A stretch of DNA of 64,000 nucleotides from Sabethes cyaneus (Eukaryota > Arthropoda > Insecta > Diptera > Culicidae), in NCBI RefSeq assembly GCF_943734655.1, contig NC_071355.1, forward strand, positions 54,026,949 to 54,090,948, given 5' to 3'. The position numbers and the translations under genes are program-made. Positions 25,228-36,508 of the stretch are shown here, one piece after another (the first letter of the stretch is position 1; every line of letters begins with the position of its first letter). The notes beneath the pieces were generated by a model. That model made no database searches. It was not told where the DNA came from and saw only the letters and a list, made by a program, of their open reading frames with translations.

Positions 25228-25470
25228 TTGTATTTTCATTTTTTATTTACTCGTATATGGCTATATGCAGTAATGACTACCTACGACAGTAGTTTGGTGT
25301 CTAAAAATAGCCCAACCCATGTTGCTATGGTTAATAAGGGGGGTTGTGCAGACTTCTTTTGTCCAGCGCCTCTATGGTTCAAAGGTACACGGGTACCAGT
25401 TAGCCACACGCCCTGGCAGCTGTTGTGGGTTCAAACCCGGTTATAATCTCTGATTATAGCTTGGTTCGAC
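25228..25470 (+). mobile_element. SINE-like repeat with tRNA promoter boxes
   Basis: TGGTTCAAAGG at 25375-25385 fits a polymerase III box A and GGGTTCAAACCCGG at 25427-25440 fits a box B. A TTTATTTACTCGTATATGGC tail-like segment lies upstream at 25242. Pairing is too poor for a functional tRNA. It probably marks another SINE family member. Confidence 0.45.
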
Positions 25471-25475
25471 CCATG

Positions 25476-25660
25476 CACCTTCCAGCATTGGACAAAAGAT
25501 AGGAGTCACAACGACAACTTGTTAAGCGTAGCTACCTATTACCCCCCCTTCCTTTCCACTCTTCCCCTCCATTCTCAAAAAAATCCTTCTTCATTACTTT
25601 CCCTTACCGTCCCTTCATCAATTGTAGAATCATCGTTTCAAAAAAAAATATTAATGAGAT
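25476..25660. repeat. Third copy of the 15.1-15.4 kb palindrome arm
   Basis: Starts with the same spacer (CAGCATTGGACAAAAGATAG) and continues with GTAGCTACC, a C run, CTTCCTTTCC and CTCTTCCCCTCC. It ends ACCGTCCCTTCATCAATTGT, the arm of the perfect palindrome, with about 10-15% differences. It extends past the arm end into an A run and ATATTAAT, as does the left side of the palindrome. Confidence 0.88.
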
Positions 25661-26489
25661 AGCTACCTATAAGTTGAAGCAAGGTAAATCACATAATCGG
25701 ACATCGACATAATGAATTGACTGTAAATAATCTCTCTAGTTGGACAACGCACGACAACGGGCTGAATTATGCAGATTTTGATAACCGGCCAGTAACTGAA
25801 AGTTTCAAAGTTCCTCCGTGGAGAAATTTCGTCTTAAACTAACGAGTGCTACGCAAACGACAACACGTAGGTAGCAGAAAATTTGTTTATTTAAAAATTT
25901 TGACAAAGTATTTAAATACGCATATTCTAATCAATTCAGTCAAAATCGACAAATCGTTCCCGACAAATCGCCGTCAATTAGAAACACAATCTATACCTTT
26001 AAGCAGCTATCTTGAACTATTCCTATCACAAATAAAGCCAGTCGCATCATACATGACGACGAGGGTAACAGAAAATCAGTCTCTTTTATTAGTTTCGACG
26101 ATGTCGAAACGATGTCACAAATATCGTAATACATTTAAAAACAAGTCATGTTTTGGACCGATGGATGATATTAAAATTATCTACTCGAATGGGCGTTTTC
26201 CATTGATTTCCCTTTTGTCTGGTGAGTTTAGGTTGAACAAATAGTTTCAAATAGTTATAGTATGTCATAGTATGTTTTGCTGCTATTTATAACCTTTGTT
26301 TCACCATAAGTTGTCCAAAAACAGCTGGTACATGCAATTATTAACTATTCAAAAGCAAACAAACCGTCGAACACTGATCAAATTGTTTTCCACTGTCGGT
26401 GGTCGTATCAATCGACCCTACGAAAAACACACACAAACCCGAAAGCAAAAAATAAAAACCTAATCACTCTTTGTTTTGCCTTTTCACAG
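25661..26489. other. End of the 8.3 kb intron
   Basis: A 132-codon open stretch at 25846-26244 matches no known protein and has neither splice signals nor a domain. The last 20 bases, TTGTTTTGCCTTTTCACAG, form the polypyrimidine tract and AG of the next exon. Confidence 0.5.
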
Positions 26490-26617
26490 ATCCCGATTAC
26501 AAACTGATATCCGCCAACCAGACCCCGACGGCGCTGCATAATTCATTGTGCAACAGCAAACATGACATTATCGGCCGCACGATATTGGACGATAGCCGGA
26601 AATCGTACCTGACCGGG
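26490..26617 (+). CDS. Exon: cytoplasmic tail of the same adhesion-type receptor
   Basis: Bounded by TTTTCACAG (ending 26489) and a donor ACCGGG then GTAGGT (from 26618). It starts with two bases that complete the codon left open at 18169, giving Asp, and continues as PDYKLISANQTPTALHNSL then CNSKHDIIGRTILDDSRKSY and LTG. It ends on a whole codon. The exon holds 42 full codons with no domain beyond an acidic and polar tail. The two exons share donor type (GTAGGT), matching phase and similar GC-rich codon use, unlike the surrounding AT-rich DNA. The following exon must lie beyond the window or is too short to recognise. Confidence 0.82.
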
Positions 26618-28335
26618 GTAGGTTCTCGTTTTTTTCACTCCCGCTTGTACCCTCACAACCATTCATTATTGTTATTATCATCATTATCATTCCACGGTAG
26701 ACGCAGACAGAAAGAGTTCGATCGTTATGATTCACAGCAGCTGCTATAGCGAGAGCCGCTGTGGTCTGGTCCGGGTTGTCCGGGCAGGACCAATAAACGT
26801 TCGTAATAGATATTGCTCACCTGTAGCCCCCATTTGTTCCGTTTTAGTACTGGTCGCAACAGATTAATCATGGCATTTGAAATTTTATAACCGGTTTCAA
26901 TTTTGAATATTAGTTATATACCTAGATAAAAAGTGTATGTAATCCCAAAATTATGTCCTTAAATTTTACTTCAAAGTAACTGCTGTGCAGTTTCCCTAAA
27001 AGTTTTTTTTACCTACCTACCTGTATTCATTTCAAACTTAATTGTGTCTGGATACCTTGACAAACAACCGTCGATTGCCGCCGTGAGTGCCCGGCGTTTC
27101 TTTCATTTGAATGGGTTTCAAATTGAAATGGTATGATGCTGGAACGCATTCATCGCGTCTCATCATTATTCATCAACCATCATAAAATATCCGTTTGAGT
27201 AACGCCGGCTTACAGAAGCCTGAAGCATGAAAACCTATAGAAACACAAACCCCTTTGAGGGAGCCGCCTGGTCGTTCAGCGGGTCGCCCTCGGACTCGGA
27301 AACGAAACGCACCACGTAGTAATAAAGAGCAACACTGATTGAATAGGTCAATCAATGGTGATTAGTTTTTGCTGTCCAAACAGAACGAAGCGCGGGCCCG
27401 GCCGTCGCGTCGGTTCTCTCGCCAGCAGGAGTAACGCACTACCGGGTTCGAGTGCATCATTCACCGGCTGTACCACTGCCACTACATACACTACACGGGT
27501 CACTTCCGTGCACGTGTGATGCTCATTTGCGAAATTGCATTCCACAGCTAGGCATTTGTTGGCATTCAGTCAGGTGTACCGAGACTAGCAGGGTGCGAAT
27601 GAGCAAAAATGTCGTTGCTGTGCTGACTTGTACCATTGGGTTTCTATAACTACAACAAAACTATGGGTCATCAAAATAATAAAAAACTAATTTGTACGGG
27701 TATGACGATATAAACTGGTTTTATGATTAAACAGATTCCACATGTTTGTAGGTGAATTGTGGGTCAAGACGGTACACTGCTGATGAACATGCGTGGTAGG
27801 CAATTTATGTTCTAGCCAAAGAAAGTAATTACAACAAGCGTTTGAAATCCTACATAGACTCATGCGCCAGCACGGAGGAAAAAGGATGGACCATTTTTTG
27901 CAAAACCCAAAACATCTACTACTAGCTGCCAACGATTCTTTACAATAGATCGAGTAAAATCAATAATATCGGTGTCATTTATATGTCTAAAAATTTGTCA
28001 ACTTTGATCTCCATAACAGGAAAATTAATTGCGCTGGGTGCTCATTGATTATTAGAATTAGTTTTTCCCTTTTCGTTTTTCGTCCTACGCTTTAATTAAA
28101 TTCTGTTTAGTTTGTTAGGTTGCTGTCCAGTCCCCTTAAAAGCTGCGGTTCTGTAACTGTACGATACCAGGTGTATGCACCATTTTGATTTAATACTTAT
28201 TTTTTATGTTATCGTAATCTCGAAAACTATCGATTGCTACAAAATTATGTCTTGGAATGATTTGGAGGAAATTGATATCCAAACACGAAATACCTAAATA
28301 TCTAAAATCAGAAAAAAAATAACAAAAATAACTAA
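26618..28335. other. Intron downstream of the tail exon
   Basis: Unique-looking DNA, moderately GC-rich around 27060-27560, with only short, mutually overlapping open frames. No transposon protein or inverted ends found. The GC-rich part could be conserved non-coding sequence, but nothing in it can be named. Confidence 0.5.
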
Positions 28336-28339
28336 ATAC

Positions 28340-28563
28340 CGTCATCCGGGGCAAGATTGTGTCAAAAAAGCATATATTTTTGTTCTTTAGCTCAGTATAC
28401 ACTCAATTTAGGAACTAAGTTGATTTCAAACCTGTCAATATATACTGAATTGTTCAATTAACAACTTCCGTAGAGATGGTTTAGTATCAATGAAACCAAA
28501 TTTTACTGGAAGTGCATGAACTTTGGCACAATCTCACCCCTTCTAGGGGGTGACATTGTGCCA
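28340..28563. repeat. Repeat with GGGGCAAGATTGTG motif and hairpin
   Basis: GGGGCAAGATTGTGTCA at 28351-28367 is followed by an inverted pair at 28524-28563 (TGGCACAATCTCACCCC against GGGGGTGACATTGTGCCA, loop TTCTA). The layout repeats the design seen at 591-1366, with a different word. It may be one end of a DNA element; the other end was not identified. Confidence 0.55.
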
Positions 28564-28565
28564 AA

Positions 28566-29074
28566 AACATAAAGTTAGGCTAGAAACCTAAGCAGTGAAC
28601 ATTAGCATGTTTATAAACAATACACATAAATATCAGTATAAAGTAGTTCACTTGGGGCCGTCCATGAACTAAGTGGACTATTAGGGGCAGGGGGTCGGCC
28701 AAAAACAACACATCATACAAAAAGTATGAACGAAAATAACCCGGAGAGGTCTGAAATAACTGAAAATGAGTTCGTAGTCAATGGATAGCCTTTATATAGC
28801 CAGTAGCTTTTCTAGGGTTAACAAGGGGGGGATATATGAAGGGGTGTATCCTACGGGGGCATACCTATTTGATCATTGTACAAAAGTAACCATTACTTTG
28901 TTCGAGAACCCGCGGCCGCAGAACATGTGGCCTATCCCACCCCTTTTCCCTCTCCTTAACACTGGCAATTTATACACGGTATAATACATTCGTCTTATAT
29001 TAAAGTGTTTATTCAAAGTATCTGAAATTTCCAGGGAAAAAGTAAAAATTAGTTTAAATTATTTAGCAGACCTA
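28566..29074. other. Non-coding stretch
   Basis: AT-rich, with one 67-codon open frame (28781-28984) that looks like chance. No repeat end recognised. Confidence 0.4.
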
Positions 29075-29263
29075 CACACTTAAAAAACTCAGCAAAATTT
29101 ACCGAGATTTGGACAGGCGAGCGTTCGGTGAAAATTTCAGTTTTGCAAATCGACGTTTACGGATCTTTACTAATGTTTGGCATCATAAAAAATTTTACCG
29201 AACGCTCGGCTGGTCCAAATCTCGGCAAAATTTTGCTGACTTCGGCATTTTTTTTTAAATGTG
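29075..29263. mobile_element. 189-bp MITE with long inverted arms, TA flanks
   Basis: The ends are inverted (CACACTTAAAAAA against CACATTTAAAAAA). The arms match for about 75 bases, including GATTTGGACAGGCGAGCGTT against GATTTGGACCAGCCGAGCGTT. TA stands on both sides (29073-29074 and 29264-29265), as for Tc1/mariner-type MITEs. Confidence 0.9.
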
Positions 29264-29955
29264 TATGATGCTGTTTGCTCCAAAATGGATGATGCAATCT
29301 AATCTGTCAAAATATTGTGCTCAATAGTAAAGAATGTGAGTGGTGCTCCAATAAGATTGCTATTATTGTTATTAGTTTATCAGGACTTTTTAAACGCAAG
29401 GCGTTCATTCGAGTCATAGGCTTCAATAAGATGTATTTGGACTTGTTGTAGAAAATTTAATGTATTTTTTAGAAATTTTATGATCAAGGTGGAGCAACAC
29501 AAATAACATACGAGAAGGGCATACATAAAAAATAGGCTTTTCCGGTTTTAATGATAACGTTTTGTTCATCGGGTCTCCATCAAATTAGTTCATCTCGACA
29601 GCAGCATGACAGTTAATGAACTAGTTTGATAGATTACCGAAATCAACAGTCATTTAAAACCAAAATTAGTAACATTGATCAAAAAATCACTCTACAATAA
29701 ACTTTTATCTAAAATCGCGAGAACGGCTGCATTTAGAAAGTTGGCCGTCATCCTGCTTCGGTGCCTTCCGGACGTAGAGGACAGCACGTTTCATCGTTTC
29801 CTGGAAAAACCAGAAGGAATTTTCTGCCTTCTTCACCGCATTGCGAATCAAAAATTTCGGCCGACGCTTCGACAGATTCAACATCTTCCTGGCATTTACC
29901 AGTTTGCTGCAGTTACCTAATTGCCGCTGAGTCCTTTGAGTTTCTTCTTGAATGA
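29264..29955. other. Non-coding stretch
   Basis: No recognised element. An 81-codon frame at 29675-29920 overlaps a 64-codon frame in another register; neither shows a known domain. Confidence 0.4.
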
Positions 29956-29959
29956 GAAT

Positions 29960-30330
29960 GTCCCAAATGACATTCGTCTCTTCTTCTCTTCCAGTCTTCC
30001 TCTTTTCCTCTCTTCCTCTAGTCTTCTCTTCTTAGCTTCCTCTCTTTCTTTCTTTCTCTCTTCCTCTCTTGTTGCTATCTTTCACTAGCTGATATCTTTC
30101 ACTAATTGCTGTCTTTCTCTAATTATTGTCTTGCTCTAACTCCTGTTTTTCTCCAGTTGCCATATTCCTCCAGTCGCTGTCTTTCTTCCTCTAATCGTGG
30201 TCTATTGCTCTCTAGTCGCTGTTTTTCTACCTCTACTAGCTGTCTTTCTGTCTTTACTCGCTGTCTGTCTCAGTCTACTTACTGTATTTCTATCTCTACT
30301 AGCTGTCTTTCTCTTTCGTCGTCAGCCACC
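29960..30330. repeat. CT-rich degenerate minisatellite
   Basis: Repeated words of the type CGCTGTCTTTCTCTMTMGT and ACTAGCTGTCTTTCT, about 18-30 bases apart, preceded by TCTTCCTC runs. The 113-codon Ser- and Cys-rich open frame here is a composition artefact. Confidence 0.8.
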
Positions 30331-30582
30331 GGTCACCCTATAGCTGGGTGGTTCGTACTGTTTCAAGCACTACCTTCAACTCGTTCTAGGGCCACTCGTT
30401 GTCAATTTCCAATTAGCCTCAGAAGTCACAAATCGCTTTCGACCTGATCGAGCCATCTTGCACGTTGATCCCCCTGTTTCTGATGCCGGTGGGGTCATTG
30501 AAGAGAAGCCAGGTGTACGATGGGTATCTCTTCAAGCAGTGCCTGCAGCTCGTAATTCATACATCTCCGTCACTCTCCACTT

Positions 30583-32160
30583 TCAGTTTATACTCAAAAT
30601 ATCATCCGCAGTAGCTTCCGCTTGAACACGGCAAGGGCGCGTATCCGCGCTCACGTCCTCCGTGAGCAGCATCACGGTTTCAAGTCCATAAACAACTATT
30701 CGTCTAATAAGGGTTTTGTACATCCTCAACCTCGTACGGCGGCGTATGCTTCTGGATCGCAGCGTTTTGCGAAGAGCAAAGTATGATAAAATTCTCGCTT
30801 GAATGTACCGCTGGAGCTCCTTAATAGTGTTGTTGTCCGCCATCACCAGCGATGCCAAATACACGAGCTCATCTACCACTTCAAATTCGTCGCTCTTAAT
30901 GGTAACTGTTCTTAGAAGGCACGCGGTTGTTTCCTTTGAGCCTCTTCCTTTCATACATTTTGGTGTTGGATGCATATATTTTTATCCCAATCCTCCTAGA
31001 GTCCGCTTTAAGTCTGGCGTAAATTGCCTCCGCCGTCGCAAAGTTCCTGGATATAATATCAAAGTCATCTGCATAGCCTAAGCATTGTCTACTCGTGGTG
31101 CAAATCATGCCTCTCGTTTCGATACCCGCTCGTCGGATAACCCCCTCAAGAGTGATGTTGAACAGCATGCAGGAAAATCATCATCTTCGTCTCGAGGGGA
31201 CTCGAGAGTGTTACCGAGAAGCGCACGAAACACATCACCCGATACAATGTAGCTCTGATGCATTGTAGCTCTATGCTTATGCATTACGTGCCATAGCTGG
31301 GCCCGATCGATTGTATCGTCTGCTGCTTTGAAGTCAATATTGATGCGATGCGTGGGCACGTTGTACTCCCGACATTTCTGCAAGATCTGTCGGATGGTAA
31401 AAATCTGGTCCACAGTTGCACGATCCGCCATGAAGCCCGCCTGGTAATTGCCTATGAAACCCTTTCGTATCGGTGACAGCTGGTATAACAGGATCTGGGA
31501 GAATACCTTGTAGCGTTACTAGCATTCTGCCGCGATAGTTGCAGCAGTCGGGCCGATCACCACTCCTTCCGTGCATTTCTCCGGTAACTACTCCTCCTAC
31601 CAAATCTTGGAAATAACCCAGTGTAGGGCCATTGCCGCCGTTTCCCGTCCATGTTTATAAAGCTCTGCTTGTTGATTTTCGGAAATCCGATTTCTCGTTT
31701 GACGCCTTGGAGATCAAGTGGAGGGAATTCGTGTGTAGTTCTCGCTAGATTGCGGGTTATCTAGCTACCTGATATTCAGCTGGGGAGGACGGGTTTCATG
31801 GCCTTCAATAGTAACGTGGTCAATCTGGTTCATTGTAAGTTGGTCAGGCTATCTCTAGGTAGCTTTGTGGATATCTTAGCGTAAGAAAAAGGTACTTCGG
31901 ATCACCAGGCCTCGGGAAGCTGCGAAGTTTTACATCGTCGGACGTTAGCGTTCGTGTCGTTCATGTTCGTTTCTGCCCTGCTGACCTTGACGTTCATAAC
32001 CCCCATAACGATTTTGATACCCTGTAGCGTGCAGCAGTCGTACGTTGCCATTTTACCATCTTATAGTACCGAGACAACACTGTGCCTCCTTCCCTGTACA
32101 TGATCTTAGTTGGTTACCTGATCTCCATAAAGTTGCCCGTATTCCGTACCATCCAAGAGG
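30583..32160 (-). mobile_element. LINE, endonuclease end to reverse transcriptase tail, reverse strand
   Basis: Read on the reverse strand: the endonuclease C-terminal TMNQIDHV (about 31830-31810), then DLAEMSG- and KCREYN-type thumb sequence. RINIDFKAADDTIDRAQLWH follows (about 31360-31300, palm Asp). The intact catalytic box is in CLGYADDFDIISRNFATAEA (about 31090-31030). Then EFEVVDELVYLASLVMADNN (about 30890-30830), YIQARILSYFALRKTLRSRS and MYKTLIRRIVVYGLETV (about 30720-30670). At least three frameshifts separate these blocks. This is the least damaged copy of the family in the window and the best reference for the fragments at 3.7, 4.2, 8.6, 23.1, 59.9, 62.6 and 63.2 kb. Confidence 0.92.
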
Positions 32161-32868
32161 TGGTAGGGTTAGGAGTTGCTGGATAAGAGGCTAGGGATCA
32201 CTATCTGGTCTGTATTACGCATTATTCAGCTGTTCGCCTCTCTCTCTCTTACCTGCTTTCAGAATCCTGAGGATTCCTATTTCACAGAAAAGGCAATTCC
32301 ATTACCGAGTTATCCCGGAGATTCGCCTATCGGACTCTCATATGAGAATCCTGGTTCCATATTCAACTAATTCTGTACGATATTTTTGCAGAAAATCTGC
32401 GCGCGATTCATATTCGAGAAACTAAGCGAGAATCTGTGCAAATCTCTGTTGTTCATCCGGGGTGGCTGCGAGGCTGGGAGACTAGAGCGGGATAGAGTCT
32501 AAGAAGGCACAAAAGAGGGGGCCGAGTAACATCGGGCACCCAACTAGTTTCTAATACAAAATAATGAGTAAAATTATATCTTCTTGAAACACTGAGTCTC
32601 CATACAATGTAAGGGGTTACGTCTCTCAACGCGCTAAAGAACATTGGGCAATGCTATGATCAAACAACTAAGATATTCCTCAAATTCCTAATGTTCCTAA
32701 TATTCCTTTCTAGCGTAGCAAATCATACGATTTTAATCATTGATTTTATACGAGAAATCGAAAGTTGTTTGCTTCAAAACGCTGGATTTATAGATACGTC
32801 CAAAATACAGGGTGCGTGAAGGAATTCACGGCAAATCACGGCAATTGGAAAAAGTTAAAAAACTTCTG
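32161..32868. other. Non-coding stretch before the mariner remnant
   Basis: No coding signal. ACAGGGTGCGTGAAGGAATTC at about 32808 could be the start of the mariner element, but the matching far end was not found. Confidence 0.4.
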
Positions 32869-33071
32869 AGCCATCTTTTTCTCTGATGAAAAAAAACTTT
32901 AACAAAGATCAAAAGATCAATCGAAAGTATGACAGGTGGCTTGCATCAGATCGTACTCAGGTTTCTATCGTCATGTCAACAAAGTTTCCGACCCATGTGA
33001 TGGTTCTAGGCGTAGTCTCCAGCGACAGGGATGTAATGCCTCCGTATTTCTTTTAACAAGGACTAAAGGTA
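32869..33071 (+). mobile_element. Mariner-type transposase remnant, first segment
   Basis: Starts in SHLFFSDEK, which holds the first catalytic Asp. After a one-base slip in an A run (about 32887) it continues DQKINRKYDRWLASDRTQVS then MSTKFPTHVMVLGVV and DVMPPYFF, a standard mariner order. A stop follows FF. At 33070-33071 (TA) the frame is interrupted by a 901-bp element and resumes at 33973. The N-terminal DNA-binding half is missing. Confidence 0.9.
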
Positions 33072-33972
33072 ACGGGTGGCTACTAAAATTTTGGAATGTT
33101 TTCGCGGCCCTTATGCTCAACAACGAACAAGCTCAGAGAGAAATGAGAGTATGTATGTGTTAGCTCTCTCTCTCCTCTTTTTGTTAATATTTTTTGTTTT
33201 GTTTGTGCTTGCCCAGTTTTGCTAAAAATGGTGTCGAAATAAGAAGCATTTCGGAAGCGCGTTGTACACTTCTACGAACTGCTACAGAAATCTCGGCAAA
33301 AAGTATACGGTACAACATTTAAAAAACAAATATGTTGCAGCTTCGACTCTTTACCATATCCTAAGATTTCCAATAACTATTCGCAAGCAATGTAGTGGAA
33401 AACCAGCCAAAATTATGGACATCGTTCTCTTTCTCGTTTCTTCAACAAAAAGCCCTCTGGTTTGGTTATCAATTAAGATGTACCAGACAAATGTTTGAAG
33501 AAAATTATGATCCCGTTTCTACAAAAACATCATGGAGATGGACAATGTGTGTTTTGGTCGGATAGAGCATCATCGCATTACGCCAAAAACACAATCGTTC
33601 CTGAATACCCATTCGATCCCAAGTTTATCCAAAAATCACGACCCGAAAAATCTGTTTCAGTGCGCCGAATCGAAGATTTCTTTGGGATTTTGAGTTCCTT
33701 GGTGTACAAAAACAACTGGAGAGCCACGAATTGCAAACAGTTGATTGGTAGAATCAAGAGATGCATTCGTAAAGTTGACATGACGGCCGTACAACGCTCC
33801 TGTTTCGACGTTAAACGAAAGCTTCGGCGAACAGCCGATTACGGACCGTTTTCAAATGTACACTTATTTTCAACAATGGATAATGTATAATTAATTTCGG
33901 TATCTTCTACATGTATCTCTGTCTTTTTTGACAGCTTGAAAAAAAAATTCCAAAATTTTAGTTGCCACCCGT
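33072..33972 (+). mobile_element. Complete 901-bp Tc1-like element nested in mariner
   Basis: Perfect element geometry: inverted ends of 26 bases (ACGGGTGGCTACTAAAATTT... against its complement at 33947-33972, one mismatch). TA stands on each side (33070-33071 and 33973-33974). Inside is a broken transposase. The helix-turn-helix-like part is NCYRNLGKKYTVQHLKNKYV and ASTLYHILRFP (33272-33370). After an internal deletion come PFLQKHHGDGQCVFWSDRAS (about 33510-33570, second catalytic Asp in WSDRASSHY) and RIEDFFGILSSLVYKNNW (about 33670-33720, acidic residue near the third site). The expected length is over 1.2 kb, so this is an internally deleted, non-autonomous copy. Confidence 0.92.
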
Positions 33973-34455
33973 TAACAGCCGATGTATACCTGAAGGTTCT
34001 GAAGTATGTTGTTGTCCCGTGGATGAAGGAGGTTGCAGCTGGTCGTCATTTCATCTTGCAACAAGACAGAGCACCTGCTCATAATGCCACAAAACACAAA
34101 AACTTACCCGAAACCGGTCGGCAAAAAAGGTAATTTTTATACTTTGTAAGAACAAAAAAGTAAAGTGTCCAAAGACATTTAAGAGACACAAAAATGGCTT
34201 GCCAAAAATGTTCCGCAGTTTTGGGATAAGGAGATTTGGCCCCCTAGTAGTCCCGATATTAATCTTTTGGATTATTTTGTGTGGGGCGTCGTCGAGCGGG
34301 ATACAAATAGGACGCCTTACACTTCGCTTAGGTCGCTCAAAGCTAAGATCATCGAGGTGATGGCGTCTAGGGATCGAAAGATGGTAAAACGTTCATGCGG
34401 CAGTTTCCGAAAGCTTCTATCAGCAGTCATTGAAAAGTTTGTTTTGATAAAATAA
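33973..34455 (+). mobile_element. Mariner-type transposase remnant, second segment
   Basis: Picks up exactly where 33071 stopped: the coding phase across the removed insertion gives GLKVT then ADVYLKVLKYVVVPWMKEVA. AGRHFILQQDRAPAHN holds the second catalytic Asp. After a frameshift comes SSPDINLLDYFVWGVVERDT (about 34247-34305) with the third acidic residue, then LRSLKAKIIEVMASRDRKMV to the C-terminus at 34455. Three acidic residues are present but the ORF has stops and shifts, so it is inactive. Confidence 0.92.
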
Positions 34456-34763
34456 TTTACAATTCCCATATGTTACGAAAGAAAATAAACCACAAAACAT
34501 CCCTCACATATACGATTAACTTCTTTGAAAGAAGCGTTTAGTGTTCCGCAGCAAGCATGGAAAAAATCACATCAAACAGCATTCATTTTGAAATCATCGA
34601 CGAACCTACTCATCGTAAGGTTTCAATCGCACTGACCATCTGTGTACAAAATTACGCACTCATACGAACGAAGCAGAACAAGCAAAGCAAAGGAAAATAT
34701 GCGACAGCGTTCGTTGGTGGTTTTGTTCACGCGATGGATCTTTCGTGTGGTGTGTTCATTATA
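34456..34763. other. Non-coding stretch between two DNA elements
   Basis: A 70-codon frame (34557-34769) runs into the next element and has no recognised domain. It probably contains the unrecognised right end of the mariner. Confidence 0.4.
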
Positions 34764-35848
34764 GGGTAACTGGTGGTAAAATGCCCAGTCGGGGCAAAAT
34801 GCGCCGCTGTAATATTTCACGAATTACTCACTTTTAACCTGTATTTAAGGTGCCAATCGCTTCTATTTTAGATTACAAACTTGTGTTGAGCATATAAGCT
34901 TTCTACATTACATAAATCCTATGAAAAAACAAAAAAATTATTTGCAGGCTTATTTCTTACAATTTTCGCAACTTTTTTCGTAAGACATTACGCCACCAAT
35001 AAACAATATTACGTATCTGTAAACGGTTCTTGTTTTGAACAATGGTCTCGGCATCCAGCAGCCAATGTAAAATTGCTTAATTGAATTATTATTTATGTGA
35101 TTTAAACGATTTTTTTAAACAAGTTCTAGCGGGGCAAAATGCGCCGTGAGAAGCATGAATTTACTTGCAGTGCAACCAAACGTTAATCGATCTAGTAGCC
35201 CATACACTTTCAGGCAAATGTCAAAACGTTGGTAGAAGCAAAAGGCAAAGTGTTGTTTTAATTCTGATTCGCTCCGAAAAACCCGGTTAAGATGTCGCGA
35301 AGCTACATAAGAATAACCCACCGTCAGTCTTGGCCGGAGCCTGCCACTTGCGGCGGTAGTGAAAACCAGTGAAAAACAGTGAAAGACGCGTTGCCGGCAA
35401 GGTACCAAGAAAAACCCTTGTGTGATATGTTAGCATCGACCGCTCCAGCGAAGATGGACCTGGCGATTGCAAAACCGCGATCCGGAATAACAGATTTAAT
35501 AAGTAAGTAGGTCCTCACGCTGTTCTGAGTCGTGCCGGGTATGCATTAAAATAAAACAGACAGCGTATTTTTCCAATTTGTTGTGGTGCATTTTGACCCT
35601 TTGTTGTGGTTCGTTTTGTACACACCTATGCGCATTTTACCCCTAACGAATCTGAAAACAAATTTTCAAATGCCTTATATAATTTCACGATTTAAACGTG
35701 TTTTATTGATTTTTATGCTTCAGGACGAGCATGTTAGGTAAAAAACTGTTCTACTTTAACGTTTATAGTCTAGTTTCTGGAAATGCATTCAGCATTGATG
35801 AATAATATGATATTCTTCTTAACGTGGGCATTATACCCCCAGTCCCCC
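34764..35848. mobile_element. 1.1 kb inverted-repeat DNA element with TA flanks
   Basis: Ends GGGTAACTGGTGGTAAAATG and, reversed at the right, GGGGGACTGGGGGTATAATG, about 20 of 25 bases alike. TA is present on both sides (34762-34763 and 35849-35850). The word GGGGCAAAATGCGCCG appears at 34791-34806 and 35131-35147, and inverted variants stand near 35590 and 35632. Overlapping reverse-strand open frames at 35115-35518 resemble nothing known. It is a non-autonomous TA-type element whose subterminal words resemble those of the 2.1 kb element at 591. Confidence 0.75.
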
Positions 35849-36130
35849 TACTACGAACGCTTGGGAAAAGATTCGCTTTTGAATGCATTCACTGAGTCGC
35901 AAAGAATCGTTCAAAAAAAATTCGTTCGAATGTTTCTTCCGCGATCGTTCGAATATTTCTTGAGCGTTCGTTATTTGTTAACCCCTCTATGCGGTCGGCA
36001 TCATTTTTAAGCCCCGCAAAATTAAATGAAATAATCGTAATTTTTAGTGTTTTCCAATATTGTTTCACCAAATTTGGAAATTTTCTCTTCATAATCGCTA
36101 CAGATTGTGATTATATGTCATTCGGTTCTG
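35849..36130. other. Non-coding stretch
   Basis: GTTCGAA-rich AT sequence, without recognised features. Confidence 0.4.
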
Positions 36131-36240
36131 GATAGGGTTGAGATACCGGGCGTACCGGAACCGGGAAAACCGGTAGTATCGGCTGATTTTTTAATACCGA
36201 AATACCGGTACTGGCACGGGAGAATACAGGTTGTTTCGGA
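36131..36240. mobile_element. hAT-like terminal region rich in ACCGG words
   Basis: TAGGGTTGAGATACCGGGCG is followed by seven spaced copies of ACCGG or CCGGTA in both orientations. Many hAT elements have such a GGGTTGGGATACCGG-type end with the same subterminal words. No opposite end or transposase was found, so it would be a truncated copy. Confidence 0.5.
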
Positions 36241-36508
36241 ACCGACCAATGATGCAATTTTTCTAACATTCGTCCACAAAAACAAAGACGAGTAATAATT
36301 TTTGCAAATTTTGGAAACTGCGCGGAATGTTTTAATAAAACAATATAACGAGATTGGCGAAATCGTTGGTAAGGCTCCGCCGAGCGTTGGTTATGCGAGT
36401 AGAACTGAAGGAAAAATTTGAAAGGCCTGCAGAAGCACAAGGCAGTGGCAGCTTAAAGGGACTCGATTAGGCCCGTATTCCAAAAAAAAGGTCATATGAA
36501 TTCACTTA
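36241..36508. other. Non-coding stretch
   Basis: Could belong to the truncated hAT-like copy; no coding evidence. Confidence 0.35.

Noticed and set aside
25846..26244. 132-codon frame upstream of the tail exon as an extra coding exon
   Set aside because: It stops before the exon, lacks acceptor and donor sites and matches nothing.
30106..30447. Ser/Cys-rich 113-codon frame as a secreted protein
   Set aside because: It is a reading of the CT-rich minisatellite.
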